This document shows positions 1 to 11,760 of a stretch of 64,000 nucleotides of DNA, in pieces. This stretch comes from Lagopus muta. Its lineage: Eukaryota; Chordata; Aves; Galliformes; Phasianidae. Position 1 is the stretch's first letter, and each line of letters begins with the position of its first letter. Where the stretch lies: the NCBI RefSeq assembly GCF_023343835.1, contig NC_064435.1, positions 42,994,103 to 43,058,102 of the forward strand. The letters are read 5' to 3'. The position numbers and the translations under genes are program-made. Below the pieces are notes generated by a model that was not told the origin of the DNA, did not search any database, and saw only the letters and a list, made by a program, of their open reading frames with translations.

Positions 1-1862
1 TTTTGAAATAACCCTCTTAATAAAATCAGCTGTTGTTATGGTAACTTCTTCCAAACTTTTAAAATAGTAATTATCCACATTCATGAGTGGTGAGGTGTGT
101 TTGCTTAATTTCCTAAAACTTGTTAGAAAAAACTGAGCAACGACAGATAAACAAAAACAACCAAACCTAACAAAATATTTCTATGGACATCTGTACAAAA
201 GGGAAAACTTTTACAGTTTTCCTTTTCTTTTTCAGTTTTCTTACAGTACCTAGCAGATGCATATGGAACTTCATAATATTAACCTGACAGCTTCAGTTAC
301 AGACTGTGTTCCTTGATTGCATTTGGATTTTCAACATATTTATTACAGATAAACTCTGCTTTTCCAAAATAAAAACATTGAAAGTGAGCTTAAAAAACTA
401 TTTCAAATAAGTGCTTTCAGCTAAAGTCAGCGGTGTCACTGAAAGCAGCCTTGGTTAAGAAGGAAGTCAAAGGAGAGGTCGCAATCTTTACCTGCAATAA
501 AAATGGTGGTTTAATCTTCCTTTACTGCTTTCCCTGGCAAAAAAAAATAATGCTTCTTTCTTGCCTGCAAATAATCTCCTCATTTATTTATTTAATTATT
601 TTAAATACATACTTTGATTTTTCTCAGATTTTCTCTGTGACCCAAAGTGACAAAAGAACAAAGGCTAAGAACTACCACACGACTTGTCTCCTTGAGCTTC
701 TTAAGAGCAGCCTTGCAAACTGAACTGTTACATTCACAATGTGACTATTCTTAACACTGATGTTGCGTTTATCTTATTACAGTGTAGATTCTATTGTAGA
801 TTGCATATTCAAGACCAATTGATGAAGCGTGCAAAATAATCTCAATTTCCTAACAGCAGCACAAATTCTTGTTAAGAACAAAACCATAGCAGTTTCTCTG
901 TTTTTCTCCTTGAAGTATATAAGACTATTCCGAGGGCCATTTATTCCCTTATTACCATTCAGTATTTCATAGAATTATAGAATCACAGAATGACTTGGGT
1001 TGGAAGGGACCTCAAGGATCATGAATCTCCAACCCCCCCACCACAGGCAGGGCCACCACATGTAATACTAGACCAGGCTGCCCGGAGCCCCATCCAACCT
1101 GACTTTCAACACCTCCAGGGACAGAGTATCCACAACCTCTCTGGGCAGCCTGTTCCAGAACCTCACCACTCTCATAGGAAATATTCCCATATTTGGGAAT
1201 GAAGTTGTTCATTTCTCCTCTTAACTTTTCTGTTCCTTTTCAAAGGGGAAAGTTTTCTAGTTTTGTTTTGAATTTTATAAAATAAACCCTTCAAATGGAG
1301 AAAGGCGTATCTCTCTTTGCAGTCTTTTCTATTTCCTTCTGCAGCTTTTATGTAAATCAAGCTTTAAAATCCTACTAGAAAAGCTGGATTCTCTAGTGGC
1401 TGCTGTCCATGCTTGTGCTTGTCATTCTGTATTCAAACAACCTGCTGCTGCTAGAAACTTCTCTTAATTAAAAACCTGATTTAGTGAATTCTTAGATTGA
1501 AACTTAAATTGATGGGGTGTTCAGGCATTTGAATTTTAGAAAACTGTGTCACTCTGTTTCTTTTATTTTTATAGGAAGGAAAGATAGCATTGAAGCAATG
1601 AGTAAAATGTGTTTATTAAACCTACACCCCTACAGAGGTATGACAAGAATCTTGACCGTTTTTTTTGCAACTTGTATGTATTTCAGTGACAGGTAAGTTC
1701 CACTTGAATCTGATGAGTTTTAGACCAGAATTCATGTGCTGTTAATGGTGACAGAAAACTTCAGCAAAAAAACATTATCAGAGCTCTGTTCCCTTTATTT
1801 CTCTTCTGTTTATTCAAGGCCCTTTGAAAAAATATCTCAGTAAGACCACATGAATAACTTAC
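1..1862 (-). other. TTR: TTR intron 2 (partial)
   Basis: This stretch follows the donor of TTR exon 2, so it is the beginning of intron 2. I looked for exon 3 (family residues around the TTEFGEIHEL segment) on the minus strand and did not find it. Exons 3 and 4 should therefore lie beyond the left edge. The only recognisable content is a CR1 3' fragment at about 968-1190; the rest is AT-rich and unremarkable. Confidence 0.75.
968..1190 (-). mobile_element. CR1 LINE 3' fragment
   Basis: On the plus strand the copy begins with AGAATCACAGAATG-type octamers, the reverse complement of the CR1 3' end. This is followed by the diagnostic phrases for 'ggttggaagggacctcaagg' and 'gggcagcctgttccag'. It is a 5'-truncated copy inside TTR intron 2, in the same orientation as the gene. 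Confidence 0.9.
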
Positions 1863-2002
1863 CCAGTAGCAAAGTCCTGCCAGGTTCCATCTGCAGCCTT
1901 TTTAAAGACTTTAACAGCTACATTAGCTGCAGGACTTCCTCTGACTGCATCCAGCACTTTCACCATGAGAGGGCATTTGGAATCAACAGAGCCATGGGAG
2001 AC
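1863..2002 (-). CDS. TTR: TTR exon 2
   Basis: The exon is 140 nt, with acceptor AG at 2004-2003 after a C/T tract and donor GTAAGT at 1862-1857. It starts in phase 0 with GTC TCC CAT (VSH) and ends after two bases of a Gly codon. It encodes the [14 protein letters not shown] segment through ...[14 protein letters not shown]. It is nine bases longer at its 5' end than the mammalian exon, as is known for birds. Confidence 0.96.
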
Positions 2003-2854
2003 CTGGGGGAAAGCAGGAGAGGTTGTAAAGGAGCTGCTCACTAGCCCTGCAAAAACCTACTTTCAAAGAGTAGACGGATTCTTATTGCAGAATTAATGCT
2101 GACTTAGAAGGAATTTCTTTGCCAGATGGTGTGCAAAGCCAGTCCCCAAGATTCTGTTTTGTCCCCCATACGGAAGAGTATCTTCAATGTTTATACAGAT
2201 CACTTTATTTTACGCACATACATATGCACACTATTTTAGAACTATTTAGAGTTGCATATAATCCTGGAAAAAATGTTATAGAAGAGATACTTTTTTAATG
2301 AGATTGCAAATAGTAAAGTAGTAAGTTAATATAAGTGCAGGCAGAATATGTTAGCCTAGGCAGCCAACAGCAAATACCTACAGTATCATTAAGGGTGAAA
2401 GGATGTTGTTTCCTTAAACTTTGCTATACTATAGTACATTCTTAGTCATGCTTTAAAAATATGTAAATTTCTTTAGAGAAGCACTTGTTTGGTGAAGAAG
2501 CTGTCTCTGTTCTGAAGATATAGGATGAGAGTCACAAGCTGACAGAAAAAGAAAAATGAAAGTTCATGTCTTCTATATACCAGACCCTTTTGTAGTATCC
2601 TAAAATAGATAGGTAAATGGTGAAATAAAAGCTGTGTAAAAAAGTGGTAGTAAAACAACACTTCAGGACTGTCTAATGGTTGCATAATTTCATGGTTGAG
2701 GAAGATGATAGTCATCTAGAAAATAGGGGTTATAACTTTTGTAATGATTGAGTTTGAATTAAAAAAAAAAAAAAAAAAGACTCACCAGTGGTGCAGCTTC
2801 AGAGAGAAATACCAGCCCAGCTAAGAAAACAAGAAGAGTAGAGTGAAAGGCCAT
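1863..2854 (-). CDS. TTR: Transthyretin, 5' part (exons 1-2)
   Basis: TTR is a secreted homotetramer that carries thyroid hormones and binds retinol-binding protein; it is made mainly in liver and choroid plexus. Two exons are visible here, joining to 69 complete codons of a protein of about 150 residues. Residues 1-20 form a signal peptide ([20 protein letters not shown]). The mature N-terminus reads [20 protein letters not shown], followed by the first beta strands to ...WQDFATG. The intron is 2003-2785 (GT-AG). The start is fixed by the signal peptide and by a TATA box about 60 bp upstream. The sequence agrees with the known chicken protein as I remember it. Exons 3 and 4 are outside the window. 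Confidence 0.96.
2786..2854 (-). CDS. TTR: TTR exon 1 (coding part)
   Basis: This exon has 23 codons from ATG (2854-2852) to CTG, followed by the donor GTGAGT. It encodes the whole signal peptide plus APL. A run of 19 A on the plus strand (about 2760-2778) lies just inside the intron. Confidence 0.96.
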
Positions 2855-2884
2855 TCTGCTTGCTTTTAGTGAGTCGTGGTGCCA

Positions 2885-3012
2885 ACAGCTAGGAGCTGAT
2901 GAGATTTGGGATTTTATACCCAACCCTACAAGAAAACAGGCTGCTTATTGGGTGCCCATATGACTACAAATCTGCTGATTCTGATTATTTGCTTAGTAAA
3001 CAGTCCAATCCT
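2885..3012 (-). promoter_or_regulatory. TTR: TTR proximal promoter
   Basis: Read on the minus strand there is a TATAAAAT box at 2918-2911. Upstream are a CCAATAAGCAG element (2951-2941), the block AATAATCAGAATCAGCAG (2989-2972) and a FOXA/HNF3-type TGTTTAC (3002-2996). The order and spacing match the well-studied mammalian TTR promoter, where HNF3, HNF1, C/EBP and HNF4 drive liver expression. Transcription should start near 2885-2890, giving a short 5' UTR. The factor assignments are inferred from the mammalian promoter. Confidence 0.85.
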
Positions 3013-4744
3013 AGAGACAGTCCATGAATAATGCTGCCATTGCAGTCAATGGAAGAACTGCAGGATCACTAGAGTAAAGAGAATAAGTAACGGACACAAA
3101 CATGACCCTTGCCTGGGGAGATTAAACTTGTAAAAAGCCCTCCACAAAATAATGTAAGCAACCTTTCCTTGCCTAGAAGTCCAGCCAGTTCTGGGAGACG
3201 TTCTCTTGCCCTCAGATTGTGCATGATAGTGCCCCAGTGTTCTCTCTGTATGTGTTTTGTGCTTCTTCTCTCTTTCTTTTAATGCTTTCCAAAGACTAGC
3301 TCCCAAATATGGATGTGGAGTCAATATGAGTGATGGAGTTCGGTTGCTGCCTAGCTCAGGCAGCATTAATGGTCTAAGCATGGAGACAGATTCCCATGTC
3401 TGATCCCGCTTGTTTAAAAGGAGCATTGTTTCTTTTTGCAACTTACTCTAGATGTCCCCAAGGATTCATCATACCTAATTTTCAGGCAGATGCTGAAGCT
3501 TCCTCTTTGTCACTGGAGAGAGACCTAGAATGACCTGTCCTTCTGGGAAGATAGAGGTTTAAGAAAAGTGAGAGGAGTCCTCTCTTTCCTCATGGCACAC
3601 CAGAATAAGCAAAGCCAAATGGCAGAGATCAGTAGCTTAAATTAAAATCTAATGGTCAAACTCTTATCATCCTGGCAGAGATACTGTTATGCTCTACAAT
3701 GTACGTTTTGATAAGAGTAGTTTCAGGGGTGAATTTGGCCCCAGTGTAAATTGGAAAGGAGATTGCTGTTGGAAGAATATGCATGGGATAGCTGGGTTTT
3801 TTAGCTACATTATATAAGGCTTGTCTGTATTGCCTGTGCTCGTTGAATGAGAAAAAAATTTTCTTTTGGCATTTCCTTCTTCCCATGTCCTAAAGAACTC
3901 TGACTTTATATTTCTGCTCTTTGGAGGTGATAAGCCTAATTCTCATTTCAAAATGTTCTAACAAAAAACATTTTTGCCTTCTAACTTTGGTCGGATTATG
4001 ATGAAGAGCGAGTGAGTTTACGGTCAGTGTTTTCCAGAGGTGTTCATGCTTTCAGATGGCAGTAGTCTGTTCTCTCTAAGCAAAGTTGTTTTTTGGAAAA
4101 AAAATCCATATTACAGTAATCTTCCAAACTGAAATCAAAGTGCCCTTTGGACTTACAGCAAAGCAAGCTGATACGTAGATAGCATTCTATGATCAATTTC
4201 CACGCATAGAAGTTAGTGCAAGGTGACCAGCAATAACAAATCATGCTGCAGCCTAGTGCTTCTGAGTTCTCTTCAGGCACTGGAGAGGTAAATACTGCTC
4301 TTAGATCAGTGCATCATTGCTTTATTTGCTTACTTTGCTCTCTGTGGTTTGCAAGTATTTCTCTGAAGCAGTAAAATTTTGTACATCAGGACAATAAATG
4401 ATCTGTGTTTTAATTAAAAAAGACCTTCCTCTCATTTGCTATCTGCTTTTCTGCAAGGGAAAAATGTCAAGGAGCTAATGAGCCTAATTGAACCTAGAAT
4501 TCGTTCTTGTGGGAGAATGACTTTAAAAAAAATAATCATTTTTACTAGGTTTTACTGCAAGGTAAGAGTTTCTGAAAAACTAGGTCTAAAAGGACAGTAT
4601 ATTTCATCTGTCTGTATAACCTATTTTAGTTTCCTCTTATAAAACGACCTTTTGGTAGCTGGTTTTTGAAGCAGATGAAATAAGCATAGAAAATTCCAAA
4701 CATTATTTTTACTTTATTTTTTTTCTCCTCCTTCCATTACAGGT

Positions 4745-4792
4745 TGGTTTTGTTTTTGTTTTTGTTTTTGTTTTTGTTTTTGTTTTGTTTTT
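4745..4792. repeat. (TTTTTG)n microsatellite
   Basis: About seven units of TTTTTG with slight length variation occur on the plus strand. This is a simple repeat with no evident link to a mobile element. Confidence 0.9.
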
Positions 4793-4832
4793 TACTCTTC
4801 CCATCCCATCCATAATTTAAACAGGGATTTTT

Positions 4833-4900
4833 GACTATTAGCAGGGCCACCATTCTGAAAGGAAAATAAACTCTTGTGTTTGTGATTCTCTTTGAAAAGG
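4833..4900. repeat. Short dispersed repeat, copy A
   Basis: This 68-bp segment begins GACTATTAGCAGGGCCAC and is roughly 85% identical by eye to 6891-6959. It does not resemble the CR1 3' end. I do not recognise the family. Confidence 0.65.
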
Positions 4901-6587
4901 TAAACACCTTTAATATTCCTCCAATCTGGAAGGTCACTGAACATCTAGAACTTACACAAAATTCTATTAAAACCCCACTTGAACCTAATTTAAAATTAAT
5001 ATAGACTAGTGAAACGAATGATAGACCTTCCTCCTTCTCTTGCAGTATTGACACAAATACTGCAAGTGAAATAGTTTTGGTAAAATGCATGGGAATTTCT
5101 GGAATATATATATTGAAATATTAGCTGAAAGAAAAATGCATCTGCTTGGAGTGACAAGAAATGAAGACACAAAAAAAAACCCCCAACAGATAGAGGCTCC
5201 TACTTGGCTGGATTTAAAAGGAGAAGGGAGGGGTAGTTCTTAAAGGACATGGCTGCAAAATTGCTGTCATCCAGGTTCATGTGTGTTTCTACTGGGAGAG
5301 ATTTTGACACTTGCATCCAACTGAGCTCTAACATTTTATACAATTTACCCACCTCAGTGAATGAAATCTTACTACCTTGAGCAAGAATCAAAACACTTGA
5401 CTGTAAGGGGTAAGAAGGAAAAAGGAGATGAGTAAGTGCTGGACATCTGAAAGTGATGACTGACTGTTGTCTATCGTATCTACATCCTCTCTCTGTAATG
5501 GGAGTCTGAAGTTTATAAGCAGAATATTTTTCAGCTTATAAGGGAAATGAAAAGAAGCTGAACATTGAGGAGCAAGCAGGGCTAAGAGCAAACAGACTTC
5601 TGAAGCAGTAGGGAAGAGCAAGAGATTGGTGGGCAATACCCAGAGCCTCCGCTAGCAGGGTATGTGCCACAAGAAAAGGGGTGCAACACAGAACCTTAGG
5701 CATGGGGCAGTAGCATAAAAGCCCTACTGCAGGGAGAGAGTAAATGCAATCACTGAAGACACCTCGAAAGAAAGATATTTAGAAATCCTAGTGTGGAAGA
5801 AAAAGTAGGGTTATGTAGCTAACATGGAAACAGAAAGAGGCTATTTGGGACTGAAGGGCGCTCAGAACCCAGAGTCAGGAAGAAACGCGCAGAGTGATTA
5901 GAAAGCTGAAGGAGAGAAAGGCAGAGTCCCTAGTGTACACAGTAACCATGATCCTATGGAAACCAAGAGGCATGAGACACCCCCAGCTGTGGAAAAAAAT
6001 TAGATAATCCTCAAATATGTAAATACTCTAAAGCTTATCTGAATTCCAAATCAATTGAAGCTCATCTCTGAAGAATTAGAATTAATGCCTATTTTTAGAG
6101 AAAGCGCGTTCCCTGCTTGGAAGCTTTACAGCGTTCAGGTCAAGAACAAACATGTCCCACTAATACTTTTGTTTGTGTCAAGGCTTTTTCCAACTGCTTT
6201 GCAGTATACCTTTCTCTCTCTTCTGCATAGTCTCGTACAGTTATGTTTATTTTGCACAGATAATCTCTTTCCTCTCTGCTCCGTTCTCTTCTGTTTGATT
6301 TTATTTAGTAAGCCAACTGTTTCTACATGGCATAATGTTCAGACAGGATGGTACTGCTGACTTTGAGCATCAAGTACTGTAAGCTACTCGTTTGATACTC
6401 GTTTGGAAAGGGGCTGATGGTAATCTGGATAAATTTCCCAAGCATTTTTTCTTAAAAAAAAAAAAGGAGTCTATAGTATAGAGATTTCAGTATGGCACTT
6501 TTTCCTGCCCCACTTTTCTGGGGTTACTTTCCATTAGTACTTAAGAGGAAAAGACCTAAGATTTACTTCTTGACTAAGTTTGCCTGA

Positions 6588-6878
6588 ACATTCTAGGACA
6601 AGGGGAAATGGTTTTAAGTTGAGGGAGGGGAGATTTAGGTTGGACATCAGGGGGAAATTCTTTACCCAGAGAGTGGTGAGGTACTGGAACAGGCTGCCCA
6701 GAGAGGTTGTGGATGCCCCATCCTTGGAGGTGTTCAAGGCCAGGTTGGATGGGGCCCTGGGCAGCCTGGTTTAGCATTAAACGTGGAGGTTGGTGGCCCT
6801 GTGTGTGGCAGGGGGGTTGGAGATTCATGATCCTTGAGGTCCCTTCCAACCCTGGCCATTCTGTGATTCTGTGACTGA
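6588..6878 (+). mobile_element. CR1 LINE 3' fragment
   Basis: It begins with 'aggacaaggggaaatggttt', runs through 'ggctgcccagagaggttgtg' and ends with 'ccattctgtgattctgtga'. This is the typical last 290 bp of CR1, including the decayed C-terminal coding end and the octamer tail. Confidence 0.93.
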
Positions 6879-6890
6879 ACTAGAGTCAAG

Positions 6891-6959
6891 GACTATTAGC
6901 AGGGCCACTATTCTAAAAGGAAAATAGACTCTGTATGCCTGTGATTCTCTGTGAACAGG
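6891..6959. repeat. Short dispersed repeat, copy B
   Basis: This is the second copy of the repeat at 4833-4900, in the same orientation about 2.06 kb away. It starts about 13 bp after the end of a CR1 copy. Both copies end in GTGATTCTCTxTGAAxAGG. Confidence 0.65.
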
Positions 6960-8854
6960 TTTTACTCCAGGCATCTGCCAGTGAGTTGCTGTGGCTGAAC
7001 TCTGGCACATTAGGGTGCTGCTGGGATCAACGAGAGATTTTCCACTGATTTTGCTATTTGCTAATGATGCACCATTTTTCCACTCTGCAGAGCCAGGAAT
7101 AGTACTTTGCTGATTAAAAAATGTGCTCAGAGAGATTCATGCATGAGTCTGAGTTCTCAAAGAATTGCTTTAAAAATAGTGTGAGTTCAGATGTGCTTGC
7201 TGAGTGCATGTTTGTTAGTCTGCTGTACATTTTGATTCTGTATAGGGAATGTGTTTATGTTTAGAGTTTTAATGATCATTCTCCAATTACCTTGTTCCTA
7301 ACACTGGGTCATTAAGTGGGAAGGAAATATTACTGCTCTGAAATACAAAAATAAGAAAATCATTCTTACCTTATACACTACATGAAACACAATTATTCTG
7401 TTAGCAAGTGACTTAGATGACAGACGTGTTGGGTTAAGTTTCAGGTAAAAAATCCCAGTTTTTGGTCATATCCAGGTTACATCCCAGGATGCTCCTTGGA
7501 CATAGCCCGATGTCTAAAAAACTGAAACATCTAAGTAGATGATGCTTGCTCTGGGGCATTTGTGATTTCTGAATTCACCTCACACCTTCTCATCTGAGCA
7601 AGCTTTCACTCTGAAGTGTTTCAGCTCCAAAGGTGGCTGGGCATTGATCAGTGCTACTTTGTTAGTTTCCTCTAAAACAAGCTTCTGTTCTTCAACTTCA
7701 GTATGTATTCATGCTTCCATACCAATCCATCAGTCTAGACAAGTAATTGCAAAAATAAACCCCATCTCATTTTACACAAAAAACTAACTTCATAACTCTT
7801 GCGCCAACCCTGGTGCCTTAGCCTCTTGTATTGCTGAAAAATGCTTTGAACTTGCCACGAGATCAATGTTTTTTAAAGCTCAGTTTCTTTGTTAGCAAAA
7901 TGGTGAAAGTTGTTCATTTATTTTTGTCCCCTCCTTACAGTAAGAGGTATACAGGAAATCCACAACATGAAGCAAGTGTTTTTAATAGCATAAAAAGCAA
8001 TAACAGAGAACATGAATTTCACAGTGCCTTTGCAGGGCTAAATTTTTAAGGGAATCTCCACAGATTATGGATCACTGGTGACAATGAAAATCTTCCCCAT
8101 ACCTACTATGATCATTAGAAGGATTCTGTAGAGTTAAATGATAATCTTTTCTTAGCTTACCTATATATTTACTGAAGGTCCTGTGTCAGCTATTACAGCT
8201 GTGTACTTTGTTCTGCATCTTGCTGTTTAAGATTGTAAAATGCTGAGTCTAAGGCTTTATTCCCAGACACTTCATTCTGGTACCTGAATACAAATAGATG
8301 TGTGGAAATGCCTGTTTTTCTAGCATGCAGGTCCACCTGGGTAGGCTCTTCAAAAGCTTCTTCAAATTTGCACAGAGCCAAACTAGCCATTGGTCAATGC
8401 TTAATTGTCCTGCAGTGTCATTTAAATTACTCAGTTTTTTCTTTAGTGGAGATCAATATAGAGAGATCATCACATGGACTTGTCTGGATGGAGCTTTGAG
8501 GTGAAGTATACCTGGAGTGCATACCATGCCTGTAGTCTGAGTCCTGAGCTGCCCAGCCCCTTTAATCCTCCTGTAGACCTGCCCAATTTGTCTCATAAAC
8601 TGGGTGACTGTTTCTTTCATGGACTTCACTATTCTAGTGCTGCAGAACCAGCAACAGCATGATGCATAAGCAGAAGAAAAGGAAAGAAAAAGAGTTGATA
8701 GCTGTTGGAGGTCAGTCACTGCTCCTAAATAGGCTTACCTGAGTGAAAAGCTGTCTGTAACTGTAGCAGACAGTTAGCAGAAAGCTAACTCTTTGAGTAA
8801 GATGGAAAATATGGGCTGAAGGAATACTGCAAAAATAATGAGTAGCTTTGGGAT

Positions 8855-9042
8855 TCATAGAATCATAGAATCATAGGGTCACCAAGATTGGAGAAGATCT
8901 ACAAGGTCATCCAGCCCAATCGTCTACCTATCACCAATAGTTCTCACTAAACCATGCCATTCAACACAATGTCTAAATGTTCCTCCAATGCCTCCAGGAT
9001 TGGTGACTCCATCACCTCTCTGGGCAGCCCATTCCAGTGCCC
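8855..9042 (-). mobile_element. CR1 LINE 3' fragment (divergent subfamily)
   Basis: On the plus strand it begins with 'catagaatcatagaatcata' and contains 'caaggtcatccagcccaatc' and 'ctctctgggcagcccattcc'. The wording differs from the main CR1 type in the window, so it is probably another subfamily. Confidence 0.88.
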
Positions 9043-9180
9043 AAGCTGCCAGTAAACTGTGATAGTTTTATACAAAGCAGGACAAAAGTCATTTGTACCT
9101 ACTTGGAAATGTTGTGGGTTACATGAGTTAGCATGGCTTGATACACTGTAAGGGAAAATACAGCTTGTGTATGTCTTCAT

Positions 9181-9477
9181 ATAGAATCATAGAAACATAG
9201 AATGGCTTGGATTGGAACGGACCCCAAGGATCAAGTTCCAATCCCCCTGCCACAGGCAGGGCCACTAACTTCCCAATCTGGTACTAGACCAGGCTGCCCA
9301 AGGCCCTATCCAACCTGGTTTTGACACTTCCAGGGATGGAGAACCCACAGCCTCTCTGGACAGCCTGTTCAAGTACCTCACCACTCTCCCTGTAAATAAT
9401 TTCCCCCTGACATCCAATCTAAACCTTCCCTCCTTGAGCTTAAAACCATTCCCGCTTGTCCTATCACTGCTAACATA
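9181..9477 (-). mobile_element. CR1 LINE 3' fragment
   Basis: It begins on the plus strand with 'atagaatcatagaaacatag' and contains the reverse complement of the [18 protein letters not shown] region near its other end. It is a standard CR1 3' end that lies about 140 bp from the preceding copy in the same orientation. Confidence 0.92.
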
Positions 9478-11394
9478 TGTAAACACAATTTATTTCCCCT
9501 TGGACATTCAGCATGAAGTGCTGTATATTCCACATCAGTGCAAAAACAGATTGCCATTTTAAACGGACCAACAGATGCTACATGTTCATGTTTTCAGTCT
9601 GGTGCTTATAACCTCTTTACCTACTGCCAGCCAAGTTGGGAGACCAAATTCTAATCCAGTAGCACATACATGCTCAAGTTTTTAGAGTGCAAGCTTGTCA
9701 GTAGTTCAGCATAACCCTTGCTAAGGACAAACCATCTCTAAGCTGCATTCAGAACACTTCCTGTAGCACATAAATAAAGTACACAGCTGCTGAGGCTTCA
9801 ATTTATTTATAGGTATGGCTGTTGCACCATTGCTCTAAATTCACAATCACAGCAATTACAAGTCTGAAATGCATTTGGGTTATGCATTTCATCTCTGATC
9901 TGCGTCTGTGCCTGTTCTTCCTGGGGAGTGTATACCTTGTTTTTCTTGGTCTGCACAGTGTTTGGTACAGCCACGTACCATTGCTGAGAAAAAGTTCCAT
10001 TTTACTCTACATCCAAGGATTCTTTATTAGTAAGAATAATGAAGCAGAGGCATGCTCCATGTTCAGAACAAAAGCAAACAGAACTGAAGAAAGGTGAATC
10101 TTTCACCTTTGACTGCCAGAGCATCATGAAGGATGTAATACCCAGGGAGCAAAAGAATAGCAGGCAGTCAGATATCTGCTAGAGATATGAAATGATGACC
10201 TGTGCCCAAGTCAGAGAGGCAGACAGTTTTAGTTCCAGGCTCCAACATCTTGCTTAAGGAATGTGAGTCCACATAGTGATTTTAAATATTATGTATAAAA
10301 CCACAGTGCAAGTAGAGTGATCTGCAGCACTGGGTGAGCATGGGGCTATCTTGGGGTCTTATTCCCATTGACTGCTCTCATGAGACATGGAGGTCTCTAG
10401 TAATTTTCTCTGAAGGCTCATTTTTCTTTCTTGCAGCAATTTGATCTAGAAGCAGAGCTGTTCAAAGGTCACTTGATGTTAAATGTTGTTCATTGAATGC
10501 TATATGTCAGTGACTTCAGTATAACCCCTTTTTGCTTGACTCTAAAATCTATAAACTCTGTAATGCAGATTGTACTGTAGGACCTACCAATGAAACATGC
10601 CAAGGTTTTGTTTGTTTTGCTTAAACAAAACAAGGGACATATTTTTTCCTTCAGAAGTTGAGTTTGTTCTTTTAAAATATCTGAAGAACTCAGTGTCACT
10701 TTAGTAAAGTCATCCAAGAAGACCTGGAAGTCCTTCTCGTTCAGACTGTGGTTGTTATACTGTCCCTTTTAGCAACACAGACAAGACTATAGGTCATGGA
10801 TCACTCTTGCTCTGGACATCTCCAGTGTTCCTGCAGAGCCCAAAGGCAACTGGTGGGTGCTACTCACCATGTACAACCCTTTGCTGATACACAAGGAAGT
10901 GCACAGCACTCCGTGTTTTCCCGAAGCTCCATCACAAGCACATAACATCACAGCCACAGGAAACTAGCTTAGGGAACTTATGTGCTGGTAAACTAAATTA
11001 ATGTAATCCTCTTCATCTGTGATTTTCCCCTCTGAATGTGTTTCAAAGGAATTTTAATCCTCTTTTATTTTGACCATAGAAAGCGGTGAGGCTGAAAGCT
11101 TGTCCACAACTAGCAGAATAGTTAGCACATTTTATGTTCTCACACTGCCTTAAGTAACTGTCAAGTGTAGCTAAAAGTCCTTTGGATCCCTTGGAACCCT
11201 CAAAAAGTTCTGAAGTGTCAGGTTGAAATCCTTATCCATTCTTGCCAGTTAGCATTCTTCATCAACAGAGAGGACAAGAGACTTACCTGGATATCTGTAT
11301 TCTGCTTTCCCTCATTCAATCTAAAAGATTCCCTCAGTCCTCTGTTTAAGACTTCTCTACACTACTGACTACTGCTTTATACTGATGACTGAAG

Positions 11395-11760
11395 GCTCTG
11401 AGAAGATCTAATAGCAACCTTTCAGTATGTAAAGGGGAGCTATAAGAAAGAAGAGGACAGATACTTTAGCAGGGTCTATTGTGATAGGACAAGGGGAAAT
11501 GGTTTCAAACTAAAAGAGAGAAGATTTAGATTCAATATAAGGAAGAAGTTTTTTACTACTTATTGTAAAGTAGCGTGGCACTGGAACAGGTTGCCCAGAG
11601 AGGTGATGGATGCTCCATTCCTGGAGACATCCAAGCTCAAGCTGGATGGGGCTCTGAGAAACCTGATGTAGCTTGTAGGTGTTCCTGTTCATTGAGGGGA
11701 GTTGGATTAGATGACCTTTAAAGTCCCTTCAAACTCAAACAATTCTATGATTTGCTATGA
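11395..11760 (+). mobile_element. CR1 LINE 3' fragment
   Basis: It contains 'ggacaaggggaaatggtttc', 'ggaacaggttgcccagagag' and the end 'aattctatgatttgctatga'. It is 5'-truncated and more diverged than the copies near 6.6 and 24 kb. Confidence 0.9.

Noticed and set aside
1-1862. Search for TTR exons 3 and 4
   Set aside because: No segment on the minus strand encodes the expected beta-strand sequences; they must lie outside the window.
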